Positions 22,343 to 33,566 of a stretch of 64,000 nt of DNA are shown here, in pieces. Each line of letters opens with the position of its first letter. The first letter of the stretch is position 1. Position numbers and translations under genes: made by a program. The stretch is from Poa pratensis (lineage: Eukaryota; Streptophyta; Magnoliopsida; Poales; Poaceae). Below the pieces are notes generated by a model. It was not told where the DNA came from. It saw nothing but the letters and a program-made list of their open reading frames with translations, and did not search any database. The stretch is from assembly GCA_947311845.1 (NCBI GenBank), contig CAMZMU010000048.1, positions 20,457,497 to 20,521,496 on the forward strand, written 5' to 3'.

Positions 22343-22751
22343 AAAATTAATTCTCAAACATGAACCCTATTTACGATTCAACATCACTATCGACTTTATT
22401 TCGACGAGAGCTTAAAAAGTATGCGCCGTATTGGCATGCTTGACATTTTTTCTCGTTTCAAAGTTTTCACCCGATGATTTGAAATTACCATTTTATTGGT
22501 ACTAAAAATTACCACCAAAAAAGGTTGACAAATAATGTGTGAATGATTGTAATAAAAAAGTCTATTTTTCCCCTAACATATCGATTTGAGATATTGTATC
22601 GAAGCTCTAATCGGTACAAAGCCAAGGGTAAAACTAATTGCCACTTAGGCTACAAGACATCTTTAATCTTCAAAATTAACTTTCAATGTGTTGATATTAT
22701 TGGTTTATCCTTTCATGTAAACTTTGCCGTCACATGCAGATAGTGGATTTT

Positions 22752-23146
22752 TGGAACCCGAGCTACATGGAGCCTGTTTTTTTGAAAATTCAAAATCGAC
22801 ATTTTTAAGTCTCCAAAAATCGCGAAAATATTCCCAGACGTATATATTGTCTAGATCTACAATCGTGCAAAATTTCAGCTCTAAATTCGTTGAATTTTGG
22901 GCTGTACAAAAAAGATAAATCGGAGAAAATTTCAAAATTTTGAAACTGTGTACTCTTCACCACCCAGATCTACCCGTTTGTCTTTTTTATGCAGCCCAAA
23001 ATACAACGAATTTGGAGTTGAAATTTTGCACGATTGTAGATCTAGACAATATCTACATCCGGTAATTTTTTCACGATTTTTGGAGAATTAAAAATGTCGA
23101 TTTTGAATTTTCAAAAAAAGGGGCTCCATGTTGTTGCCCGTGCTCT
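22752..23146. mobile_element. Long-inverted-repeat (foldback) element
   Basis: The halves mirror each other around about 22960. ACATGGAGCC near the left end pairs with GGCTCCATGT near the right, AAAATTCAAAATCGACATTT pairs with AAATGTCGATTTTGAATTTT, and GGGCTGTACAAAAAAG pairs with CTTTTTTATGCAGCCC. Its organisation resembles 8100-8510, but the sequence differs. No coding capacity. Confidence 0.75.
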
Positions 23147-23586
23147 AAAATAGGTTTTCGGTCACATGCAAGCATTTTGCTACTGGTCAGTAACCGATTG
23201 CACATGGGAGCTAAGCGGTGATGTTATTGTCCTTATCATTTCCTTTGTTTTGAATTCAAAATGGAATAACAAAGTTTCGCTATCTATAGTACACGAAAGC
23301 TTCGGCATATCGCGACATGTTTAGATTTGCTACTACTCCCTATCCATTTTCTGGTTTATCGGTCTATGGATCGAATCTGATTTGATATTTTGTGGCATAA
23401 AACCCTTTGGCACAAGCTTAACCACAACGTGCTTTATTCCATCCTTCTGAATTTGGATTTGACATGGGTGAGAACGACGTCTCGCTCCCTAGTGCCCACA
23501 GCAAAATGTTACCAGATCGACATATTTTCTACTACTCCACGAGGACAACTAAACCGAGCCACCAATCCGATCGATCCATCACCAAA
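23147..23586. other. 3' flank of the esterase gene
   Basis: No gene seen. It should contain the 3' untranslated region of the minus-strand carboxylesterase, but I could not identify a clear polyadenylation signal. Confidence 0.4.
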
Positions 23587-24564
23587 TCAGGTGGAGACGG
23601 CGGCGCCGTTGTCGTAGACAAACCGTTTGATGAGGCGGACCACCTCGCTCCCGGCGTCGCCGTACGGCTCGACCGAGAAGAACCCGTGGTCCTGCTTCTT
23701 GAACTCCACGAGCTCCACCGACTTACCCATCGCCTTGAGCCTCGCGACGTAGTCCACGGCGCGGTCGCGCAGCAGGTCGTACTCGGCCACCACCACAAGC
23801 ATCGGCGGGAGCGCGAGGCCGTCCATCGCCGGGCTCTCTGGCCCGAACGGGTTGGCGAACGGGTGGTCCCTCGTTGACCCTGGCGGCAGCAGAATGCGCC
23901 ATCCCTTGTCGGTAAACGGCAGCGAAACGAACGGGCCCGGCGGGAGCTCCAGCTCCGAAGCCGTCCTCTCCACCCCGCCGAACAGCGGGAAGAGGATGAC
24001 GTGCCCGACGACGCGCACGGGGTCGAGGCGGCCGACAAGGCCCGAGGCGAGGCGGACGGCCGTGTGGTGGACGACGCCGCCGCCGGCCGAGTCGCCGGCG
24101 ACGAACACCCGGCCGAAGTCCGCCAGCTCCGAGAGCCATGGGTCCGCGTCGGCCGCGTCCTCGGCGACCGCCACCGCCTGGTCGCGCACCCAGCGCATGA
24201 CCTTGGCCGCGTCGTCTAGTCCCGCGGGGAGGGGGTCCTCCGGGGCGAGGCGGTAGTCGGCGGAGAGGACGACGGCCGGGAGCTCGCCGGCGAGGCGCAG
24301 GCAGCACGCGTGGAAGCACGGCATGGCGAAGCTACCCATGATGTACCCGCCGCCGTGGTAGTAGACGATCACCGGGAGCTTCTTCCCGGAAGAGGAGGAG
24401 GCCGCCTGTGGCTTGTACACGCGCAGCTTGCAGAGGTCGTGGCTGGTGTCGTACACGACGTCCTTCCAGTCGACGACGGGCTGGCCGGGCGGCGGCGTAG
24501 GAGAGGGAGCGGGTAGCTGTCGAAGCGGATCACCGTGCCGTCGCTGAGGATCTGGAGGATTGGG

Positions 24565-24625
24565 GTGAAATTTGACAAAAATAACCTTTTGGCCAAACTT
24601 CAACCAAAAATAACCCTTTTTTCAA
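24565..24625 (+). repeat. MULE left terminal inverted repeat
   Basis: About 60 bp, matching the right terminus at 33328-33388 almost exactly. It supplies the ATG (24603 on the minus strand) of the chimeric esterase frame. Confidence 0.9.
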
Positions 24626-25036
24626 AAAAAATCGAAAACTAACCCTTTTGTGTGGCTCCCGCACCGGGGGCGCCACACATGTATGCACCACTCCCCGGCT
24701 GGGGCGCCACACCTCTGCCAGCGTGGCAAGGCGGGTCCCAGCCCGGGTATGTAGCGCCGGCGCAGGGGCGGCACACGTACATGTGAGGCGCCGGGGCCGG
24801 GGCGCCACACCTCAAGGCATTTTTCCCAGCCCCGGCCCGACCCGCCTCTCCTCTGTGTTTGCAAACAAATCGAACCCAACCGAAGAAACAGAACAGGGGC
24901 GGCGGCGGCTGCGGTTCCTCCTCTCCCCCTCTCAAATCCGCACCAAATCCTCACCGATCTGAAGGGATTTGGACTCTCCATCGTTCCTCAAGGTAATCTC
25001 CTCCGTTCCCCTCAATTTCATCCAATAGATTTTTCA

Positions 25037-25330
25037 TATTTGTCCGGTTTTTGCCACACTAGGTGAAATCTTAGTTCATCCTAGATTTCAAAATTAGTAT
25101 GGTGTGATGCTATTTTTGTTGATCCCCTAGCATTTGTATGGCACTTGTAATAGTTGGTAATCATGTGGAGGGTTGATTTTTCATATTTGACCCATTTTTG
25201 CAACCCTAGGTGAAATCTTAGTTCATCCTACATTTCAAAATTAGTATGGTGTGATGCTATTTTTGTTGATCCCCTAGCATTTGTATGGCACTTGTAATAG
25301 TTGTTAATCATGTGGAGGGTTGATTTTTAA
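25037..25330. repeat. Tandem duplication, 147 bp x 2
   Basis: AGGTGAAATCTTAGTTCATC starts at 25061 and again at 25208, with near-identical sequence between. It lies in the probable 5' untranslated intron of the plant-mobile-domain gene; a donor-like CAAG/GTAATC is near 24990. Confidence 0.85.
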
Positions 25331-25539
25331 TTAATTCGGTATAGATGTGTGATATGAGATCTATGTGTATGTGATGTGTTTTTGTGGATGGTCAAAGTGG
25401 TTACCCAATTTCTATATAATTTTTATATGTGGTGTATGTGTGGATGTGGTAGATGTCCTATATGAGGTTGAAATGAATATTGAAAAGATATTGAAAAATT
25501 TCTATCTCTTACTAGTGGTAGTTTTTTAAAATATGTAGG

Positions 25540-28174
25540 ATGGAACTTCTCGAAGAACAATATGATAAGAAACACCGTGCGAGAATGATTGCGGAGGGAA
25601 AGGTAATTTGTAATGTTTTGCATATTTTAGATGTTAGTTCATATTTCTATTCAACATGGACATTGTTGTAACTTGTAATTATTTTTTTAGGTACTTGCCC
25701 CCCTTCGTCTTCGGTCTCACGAGGCCTCCTTGCAGACTGGTGGCAAGGGCATGCCGTACGACGAGAGGTACACCGAGTACATCGAGAAGCTTGGACTCCT
25801 TCCATTCATTCAGCTCGTGTCTCGGTCCACGCCAAATTTCAATCCTTCGGCCATCACTGCTCTTGTTGACCGTTGGAGGCCGGAGACACACAGCTTTCAC
25901 CTCCCCACCGGGGAGATGACGGTGACTCTTCAGGACGTGTCGATGATCCTGGCACTACCCATCGCGGGCAAACCTGTGTGTTTTAGCACCGAATCTGATG
26001 GGTGGCGCGACAAGATGTTCAGCCTTATAGGTGCGGCTCCTCCAGAGAAGGAAGACTCTAGTAAGGATAGACTCTCCGCCGGCGCCTCATTTGTTTGGAT
26101 CAGGAATTTTTTTGCTAAGTGTCCTGAAGGTGCCGATAAAGTGGTCATTCAGAATCATGCACGCGCATACGTGTGGTACGTGATCACGAGGACTTTGTTT
26201 GCTGATAGTAGTGGGCGGAACGCTCCGTGGATGTGGCTGAAGGCGTTAACACGTTGGGAGAGTAAGCAAAGCTGGGGTACGGCTGCGCTTGCTTACTTGT
26301 ACCGCCAGGTAAATATTTATCTTGCTTTCTTTCTTGTGTGTGCAAAACTTATGAAATTCTAACATGTATACCTATATGTGCAGTTGGATGATGCGTGTCG
26401 TCGGTTCGTCGGTGAGGCCGGTATCGGTGGTCCAATGATCCTACTTTCGGTTTGGATGTGGGAACACTTCTCAGTTGGACAGCCGAAGGTTTTGCCATGG
26501 AAGCCTTGGAACGACCATGACCATCCCAAGAGGCTTCGGGAGGCTACATGGGCGTACAAGTGGGACAGGGTTGCGGAGTTCACCGGCGACCCGCAAAAGG
26601 GGTACTTGCGGTACATCAACGAGTTCGACTCGCTGACCCCCGAGCAGGTAATAATTAGAATGATTTCGTTCAATCACAATCTATCTTAAATCCCAACTGC
26701 ACATGCTGAAATGAGTACTATATGATATAGGTGAAATGGCAGATTTATGGTGTCGGGGAGAGATTTGGTTGGAATTCGGAATTCCCCCTAAACCCAAAGT
26801 GTTTCGAGGAAGAATATCTTTGGATGATGCAGTGCCCATTGATATGCTTGTATGCCGTTGAGTTCCACCTACCACATCGTGTGATGAGCCAATTTGGGTT
26901 GTATCAAACTACACCGCCAAAGTGGATAAACACGATGTTTTCGTTGCACGAGTGAGGCTCCAAATTTTGTCTTACCCAATCTTCTTATGTATTAGTGTAG
27001 TTACTAATATTTCATTTGTTGACCATGTAGATTGGACCGGCGCCGGCAGAGGAAGATCACGAAATGGGATAAACATCATAAGGATTACATCACTACATTC
27101 AATGCCGAGTTGAAAGAGGCAACGGACACGAAGGTGTATATGCGGGATCGCCCCAAGTACCGTCAAGAGGCATTCGATGCATATCTTGGTTCGTTTCTTG
27201 CACGTACCCGTGTCCGTATATTCCCCTCGGCTTATGAGGAGCTCTTGGAGGACATGGACGATGATGCTATTGTTGAGCTCCGGTACAACAAGGCCGTAAG
27301 AGAAGGCAACCGAACTGATTTCGCTCCCGTGATGAACTTCATGGTAATTTTTGCCCAATTTATTTCGTCTCATCATAATTAGAGTTTAGTTGTTGACATG
27401 TTTGTCTTCATAGCGCAATGAGATCGACCGCCAAGCGGGAGCGGCCGAGGAGGCAGCCATGTTACCTCGTGGCAAAAAGGGTGATGTTGCCGTTAGGGAA
27501 TTTGTGAAGGTAAGTTAGACGATCTCCGCTTCGTGCATAATTTGTTGTTCATTTGTACTAAGATATTGATTTCGCAATGTCATAGCGTTCCGCAACTCGG
27601 TTGCGCACTTTAGCGCATTTGCTTGGTTGTCGCGGCGATGATGCCATGCCGACCCACTCGAGCTCCCCTTCAACCCCTATCCGTGGTGATGCTTCTAGTT
27701 CGAACCCACATGAGCCCAATGATGAAGAGGTTGAGGTATGAATATGTTACATGCCGGTGACCCAAAAATGATTTCTTGAACCTCAACCATGTACTAATTA
27801 TTCCGCTTACATTCTTTCATTTCTAGGGAGATTTTGATGAAAATGTGGACGATAACATGACCTTGCAGGCGTACCAGCGCTCCTTCCACTTAAGGTCCCG
27901 GAAGAAGTCTACCAAGCGTTACTCACCGGATGACTACATGAACAAAAATAAGGGGCCTGCATTGGAGGAGGATGACGACGATCACGAGTCCGATGATGCG
28001 GAAGAGCACGTGTCGGAGGATGAGGACTCGGAAGATCACGTGTCGGAGGATGAGGACTCGGAAGCTCACGTGGCGGAGGAAGAGCCGATGAAGAAGCTAC
28101 CTGTGAGGAGTAGGAGGAAGAACGCGGATCCGGCGCCGACTGAGCCTTTGAGGAGGCTAAGGAAAAGGAAGTAG
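25540..28174 (+). CDS. Plant mobile domain (PMD, MAIN/PP7-long-form-like) protein carried in the MULE
   Basis: Eight GT-AG exons in consistent phase: 25540-25602, 25691-26308, 26384-26647, 26731-26951, 27031-27343, 27414-27509, 27586-27735 and 27827-28174. The start (MELLEEQYDKKHRARM) is the first ATG of the frame. Exons 2-5 encode the plant mobile domain, with typical features such as EKLGLLPFIQ, LVDRWRPETHSFHLPTGEMTVTLQD and the tryptophan-rich WMWLKALTRWE. The C-terminus has an acidic repeat (HVSEDEDSED units) and a basic end (RRLRKRK). Host PMD proteins such as MAIN and MAIL1 act in gene silencing and genome stability, and related domains occur in transposons. No stop or frameshift was seen, so the gene looks intact. 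Its role here is inference: an accessory gene, or a captured host gene. Confidence 0.85.
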
Positions 28175-28175
28175 A

Positions 28176-28325
28176 CCATGTCGTGAACCATGTCGTGAAA
28201 CATGTCGTGAACCATGTCGTAAACCATGTCGTAAAACTTGTCGTGAACCATGTCGTAAACTTGTCTTGAACCTTGTCGTAAACTTGTCGTGGACCTTGTC
28301 GTGAAACTTGTCGTGAACTTCTGTC
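28176..28325 (+). repeat. Short tandem repeat, CATGTCGTGAAC type
   Basis: About a dozen copies of an 11-12 bp unit (consensus AACCATGTCGTG, later AACTTGTCGTG) directly after the stop codon of the PMD gene, in its presumed 3' untranslated region. Confidence 0.85.
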
Positions 28326-28399
28326 TTAATTCTGATATTTTGTTGTTTTGAACTACTGCTGTGATGTTACAAGTCAAATTTGTGCAGAATTCTGAAATT

Positions 28400-28905
28400 T
28401 TGTTGTACCGCGCCGGAGCTGGGGGAGTTGCAAATGAAGGTTTGGCGCCGGCGACTCCGGCGTTGCACATATGCAGCGCCCTAGGCTGGGGCGCGGCACA
28501 TAGAAGTGTGGCGCCGTCCGCTCCGGCGCGGCAAAATGACAGAGAGCAGGGATTCGTGTGCACCTACCGCGCCGGAGCTGGAGGAGTTGCAGATGAAGGT
28601 GTGGCGCCGGCGCCTTCGGCGTTGCACATGTGCAGCGCCCTAGGCTGGGGCGCGGCACATAGAGGTGTGGCGCCGTCCTCTCCGGCGTGGCAAAATGACA
28701 GAGAGCAGGGAATTTTGTGCACATGTGTGGCGCCCCGCATGGGGGAGTGGAGCTTAAGGGTGTGGCGCCCCCGTCTCCGGCGCCGCACAAGCAAACGCCT
28801 TACGCTGGGGAGCAGACATTGTCTGCACTTGTCTGGCGCCCCGCAGGGCGGAGTGGAGCTTAAAGGTGTGGCGCCCCCGTCTCCGGCGCCGCACAGGTAG
28901 CTTTT
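28400..28905. repeat. GC-rich GGCGCC repeat block inside the MULE
   Basis: Two ~175 bp copies begin CGCGCCGGAGCTGG at about 28409 and 28568. They are followed by two shorter copies around GTGTGGCGCCCCCGTCTCCG at about 28760 and 28866. The motifs resemble the subterminal TGTGGCGCC sequences at the element ends. Frames open on both strands are compositional. Confidence 0.8.
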
Positions 28906-29244
28906 CTGAAAGTTTGTCAACAAATGGAAACAACGTCACAGTGCAACATAATCGATCACACACAGATACGGCACAATAAAGCACAGATATGAAAGTCCAC
29001 AACAGGGTTCAGACAAACTAAATGTTCATGACATTACAAGGTTCCCGCAAATTAAATGCCCACGACATTACAAGGTTCACACAAACCCAAAGTCCACGAC
29101 ATTACATTGTCCCTACTGAGTAAGACGTGGATACTTGCCCTTGCGCCTCGCTGGGTCTGGTTCCGCTCGTTCCTCCTCTCGTGCACGTAAAATGGAACAA
29201 TTGAAAATAAGAAATAACAACCAAATAAATTTCAGTCATACCAA

Positions 29245-32200
29245 TCATCTACGTCTACCACCTCTACCGCCACTACGCCTACCCCCTCGTAGTTCGTCAA
29301 ACATTGATGTACGCCTACCGCCACCGCGACCGCCACGATGAGAATAACCATGTTGGCTACCACCATGGTGGCTTGTGCTACCACCGCCACCGCCATGTTG
29401 AGAATGACCATGTTGGCTACCACCATGGTTGCTTGTGCTACCACCGCCACCGCCATGTTGAGAATGATCATGGTGGCTTGTGCCACCACCGCCACCGCCA
29501 TGTTGAGGATGACCATGTTGGCTACCACCATGGTTGCTTGTGCTACCACCACCACCGCCATGTTCAGAATGACCATGGTGGCTTGTGCTACCACCGCCAC
29601 CGCCATGTTGAGAATGATCATGGTGGCTTGTGCTACCACCGCCACCGCCATGTTGAGGATGACCATGTTGGCTACCACCATGGTGGCTTGTGCTACCACC
29701 GCCACCGCCATGTTGAGAATGATCATGGTGGCTTGTGCTACCACCGCCACCGCCATGTTGAGGATGACCATGTTGGCTACCACCATGGTGGCTTGTGCTA
29801 CCACCGCCACCGCCATGTTGAGAATGATCATGGTGGCTTGTGCTACCACCGCCACCACCACCGCCACCATGTTGGACACCTTTCGATCTCTTGTTTCGAC
29901 TACAACCTCTAGTGTTGTGCCCACCACCATTGCATTCTCCACAACGGGCAGCCACACGAGGCTCCTGAAAATGTTGGTTGCCCCACTCTCGGAGACCTCC
30001 TGCACCCCATGCGTCCATGTCGTTTCTAAAACGTTTTGTCTTCCGTCTTCCCCGTTTCGTCACCTTCAATATTGGATCGGGCCATAGTTGAATGCCATGA
30101 TATTCTGGCCATTGTGATTGGTCAAAGTAAGGTTCAAATCTTCCCGCCCATGTCTCCTTGGTAGCCTCGATCGAGTACTCGGACAACCTAACCGGATCAA
30201 CGTATCCCACTTTCTAATGCGTGCCGCGTCCGCAAGTGCGAGCAAGGGAGATGAAGCAACTGAGGCATTTGGCACGAGCACAAACATTGCTTTAGCAAGA
30301 CTTTGCACGCACGCCCTCCGTGTTGCACACCACCTACCGTGGTGCCTCCTGGCTCATTGACTTGGTAAATCCACTCGTTGTTGTCAAAACATTGGGCTGT
30401 ATTGGTCTCCGCCTTCCTTAACTGGTATGCCATCCATTTGTCTGCTTCAGGTGGATACTTGTACTTCTTCTTGTGCTTGTTCTTCCCTTCCATCTGCTCA
30501 AACGTTTCCTCACTATATTTTTGTAAATACTCATTCAACTTGTCGAATGTGTATTGAACTATTGCTGTCATGGGCAACGCACGGACTCCTCTGAGCACAT
30601 TGTTGAAACATTCTGCCATGTTGCTTGTCATGTCACCGTACCTCCTACCGTCGGTGTCAAATGCTCTAGTCCACTTGTGCCTCAGAGACGCATGCCTATC
30701 TAGGAACTCTCGACCCCCCGGCGATGTGAGAGTTAGCAATCTGTTGTACAATCTCACAAAATGCCGCTCGGTGAAAGCGAGACAACAATCTTTTAGATCA
30801 TCAGATAGCTCCTTATTTCCGCATGCCCTATAGAAGTTGGACACAAAATGCCTCATGCACCATCGATGGTGCAAAGGAGCATGCCCGGGAATATCAATCT
30901 CCACCGCATTGAGTATGCCTTGGTGGCGGTCCGAGATGACACATACCTCTCTTTGAGGCTCAAATACCTTTGTTCTCACTAGACCCATGAACCACTCCCA
31001 GTTGTCCTGGTTCTTCGCCGTCACCAAAGCAAAAGCCAACGGCAACAACCGGTCGTTAGCATCATGAGCTACGGCAATCAAAAGTGTGCCCTTGTACTGG
31101 CCTGTCAAGAATGTGCCATCCACGGAGACAACCGGTCTACAATGCTTGAATGCCCTTATGCATTGCCCGAAAGCCCAAAATGCACGGCCAAAGACACGGA
31201 CGGTTGCACCGTTGTAATCCCTAGTCTTTTGGCCAAAGGGCTCCACACACGTAACCATGCCCGGATTTGTAGCAGCCATAGCTCCCAACAATCTAGGAAG
31301 TCGGTTGTATGCTTCCTCCCAGTCACCATACAACATCTTGAATGCGGCTTGCTTGGCCCTCCATGCCTTCCCATACTTCACCGAGTAACCAAACATGTCT
31401 TTCACCGTGTCCATGATAGCCCTCACCGTAAAAGTGGGGAATGCCTCTATGGAATTGGAAAGTCTATAGCCGATGAAATCGGAGGTTAGTTGCCGATGAA
31501 TGTCCTTCGCATCCTTGTCATCATCATCATCATTGCCACTACACATGTGAGTGGACACACATTTTTTTAGAACCCATTGAGAGGTTCCCTTGATAGGTCT
31601 TGCACGCACAATCCACGGACACCCATTATGCGCGTCCTCACACTTAACCGTGTAACGCTTCTTGACATCCGAGTGAACCACTTTGTATGGTCTAAAGTAC
31701 TTAACCGCATACTCCTTGAGCCATGTCTTCAATTCCAACAAGCTTTCAAACTTCACTCCCTCAGCAATACCATAGTTTTTGGGATTACGATCCTTCTTCG
31801 AAGTTGGCCTTGGTTCAAGAATTTTACTCGTGCCACCATCAACCACGGCTTTATCGGCGAGACTAAGATCACGGAACAATGGTAACCGATGATCCCGGCC
31901 CACTACCTTCTTGAATATTTCGGCTTCTTTAGCAGTGAACCCATCTTCATCAACATCTTCTTCGGGACCATCGTCATCCGAGTCCGATGCATAGCATCGG
32001 TTATAAGGGATGTCATGGTCCATGTCCTCATGCCTACAATTTGTCTCCACATCACCAATATCATTTTTATGAAGCTCATACTCCCACGCGTCGCTCTCCT
32101 CCTCCGATTCTTCATATTGGTCACTTTGAATTGGGCTTGAAGGTTGGCTCCTTTCGTGTTGGGTCATTGTTGGTTGGCTAAAATCATGTTGAGTCATTGG

Positions 32201-32620
32201 AGGTGGACTCGACGTTGGATAGTACACTTCATGCGCATGAGGTGACTCATTTTGAACCGGCCTCCTAACGTCATGTTCGGAGGCACACCGGTTCAAGTCA
32301 AACATCTTGGTGGCAAACAACTCAAGAGCCTTGTCTTGAGATCCCGCAACCGTCTCCTTATATGCACTCCAACACAACTCGGAGTTGAGAGGCATAGTCT
32401 TCCAACGAAGATGCATTCCGAACCCAACATTATACCTTCCCTCCAAAGAAATAACATCATTTGAATCCGTCCAATTCAATGCAATCCGCACTCTCTCGGC
32501 AACCTCGGCATAGCTAGGACTATGGCCAAACACCACCACTTTCTCCTCCGAGTCATGCTCCACATTGCCTTTCAAAAAGGCCTCCTTGTCCACATGATGA
32601 ACACTAACCATTTTCTCCAT
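29245..32620 (-). CDS. MURA-type MULE transposase, one apparent frameshift
   Basis: The ATG at 32620 follows an acceptor-like TTTTAG. A donor-like AAG/GTACTC at about 32970 suggests an intron in the 5' leader. Domains in order: an N-terminal PB1-like part, an acidic linker, a MuDR-type DNA-binding domain around residues 285-375, the MULE DDE core (VSVDGTFL aspartate near residue 502, ISDRHQG aspartate near 564), and a SWIM zinc finger (CLCSC then LPCSH, near 783-800). The frame stops after ALESGIR at about 30195. One extra G at about 30212 would explain this, because the next frame continues with YVDPVRLSEYS, a basic stretch, a CCHC knuckle (CGECNGGGHNTRGC) and a Gly/Ser/His repeat ending at 29245. 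Transposition would require the whole protein, so this copy may be inactive unless truncation is tolerated. Confidence 0.85.
29325..29870 (-). repeat. In-frame Gly-Ser-His repeat of the MULE transposase tail
   Basis: On the minus strand about eleven units of roughly 33-60 bp encode variants of HGGGGGSTSHHGGSQ and HDHSQ. The repeat is in frame with the CCHC knuckle, and its length is probably variable between copies. Confidence 0.85.
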
Positions 32621-33327
32621 CTAAAAAAATTTACAACAACCAGAATGCATCAAATGATTGATACATTGCACTAAGCTACGCATTTCAAACAAAATCAATT
32701 TACTTATCTTAATTTTAAATCAAGTCATTATGCAATAACCCTAACTAAATCTAGCTCATTAACTACATCTAACAAAAACCCTAACCCTAACCTACAATCA
32801 ACAGCCCAACACTTCATATCCATCATACCCACACACATTGACCAATATTATCAACAAATAACCACAAATTTGTCCTCATATTCAAATTCTAGGGTTTCCA
32901 AGATCTACACAATGTCTCCAAATTGGAAGATTTCTATTGGACAAAAACAAGGAGGATGGGGGAGAGTACCTTCTTGCACGTAGGGGAGCCGAAATCCACG
33001 GAAAAATCACACCGAAAAGGATGGATTTGAGGAGGGGTGTGTTGGGGGGCGTGCTCTTCCTTTGTTTTGTGAGAGAATAGAGAGAGGGAAAAGAGGAAGC
33101 AGGTGGGGCACGGGCTGGGGCTTGTTATTTTTACAGAACGTGTGGCGCCCCAGTCACCGGCGCCACACATGTATGTGTGGCTCCCCCAGCTCCGGCGCTA
33201 CTTATCCGGGCTGGGACCCACCTTGCCACGCTGGCAGATGTGTGGCGCCCCAGCCGGGGGAGTGGTGCATACATGTGTGGCGCCCCCGGTGCGGGAGCCA
33301 CACAAAAGGGTTAGTTTTCGATTTTTT

Positions 33328-33388
33328 TTAAAAAAAGGGTTATTTTTGGTTGAAGTTTGGCCAAAAGGTTATTTTTGTCAAATTTCAC
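33328..33388 (-). repeat. MULE right terminal inverted repeat
   Basis: Inverse partner of 24565-24625, ending GTCAAATTTCAC at 33388 and followed directly by the 9 bp target duplication. Confidence 0.9.
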
Positions 33389-33558
33389 AAGATTGGGGGC
33401 ACATCCTCCACGACGTGCGGCGGCGGGAAGGACGCCATGGGCGCGTGATGGGTGGCGCTGGCTACGAAGTGAAGCTGTTGACTGAAGCAGCACCCTTTTG
33501 ACCAGTGATGCGGGAGCGTGTGGAAGGCAGCTGTGAGACATTTTCTCTGTGCTGCCCT

Positions 33559-33566
33559 CTTTTATA
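33559..33566 (-). promoter_or_regulatory. TATA box of the split carboxylesterase
   Basis: TATAAAAG read on the minus strand, about 120 bp upstream of the ATG at 33438, with no intervening ATG seen. Confidence 0.6.

Larger units (their letters stand above)
24565..33388 (-). mobile_element. Mutator-like element (MULE), 8,824 bp, with two genes
   Basis: The left end starts GTGAAATTTGACAAAAATAA and the right end is its exact inverse. The inverted repeat continues about 60 bp, through GGCCAAACTTCAACC. A 9 bp duplication flanks it: AGGATTGGG at 24556-24564 and AAGATTGGG at 33389-33397, one mismatch. Nine bases is the Mutator hallmark. Inside are a plus-strand plant-mobile-domain gene and a minus-strand MURA-type transposase, transcribed toward each other. 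GC-rich TGTGGCGCC repeats lie just inside both ends (about 24650-24830 and 33140-33310) and between the two genes (28400-28900). Confidence 0.95.
23587..33438 (-). pseudogene. CXE15-like carboxylesterase, split by a Mutator-like element
   Basis: The 5' piece (33438-33389) starts MASFPPPHVVEDVPPI. The 3' piece resumes at 24564 with an in-frame PILQILSDGTVIRFDS once the target duplication is counted once. The 3' piece contains the alpha/beta-hydrolase fold-3 landmarks: HGGG oxyanion motif, GDSAGG nucleophile motif, an EYDLL aspartate and a DHGF histidine. Relatives hydrolyse small esters; CXE15 members are reported to act on strigolactones. Besides the insertion, the frame shifts by one base at about 24510, just after FDSYPLP, so even the empty site would need that repaired. 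A minus-strand TATAAAAG at 33566-33559 is about 120 bp before the ATG. The catalytic half stays open as a 338-codon frame beginning at 24603 inside the transposon terminus. Confidence 0.9.

Noticed and set aside
23464..24516. Plus-strand open frames opposite the esterase
   Set aside because: They mirror the GC-rich codons of the minus-strand gene and show no domain.
29304..29912. Plus-strand His/Arg-rich frames
   Set aside because: They are the complement of the in-frame Gly/Ser/His repeat of the minus-strand transposase, which has a CCHC knuckle and family context.
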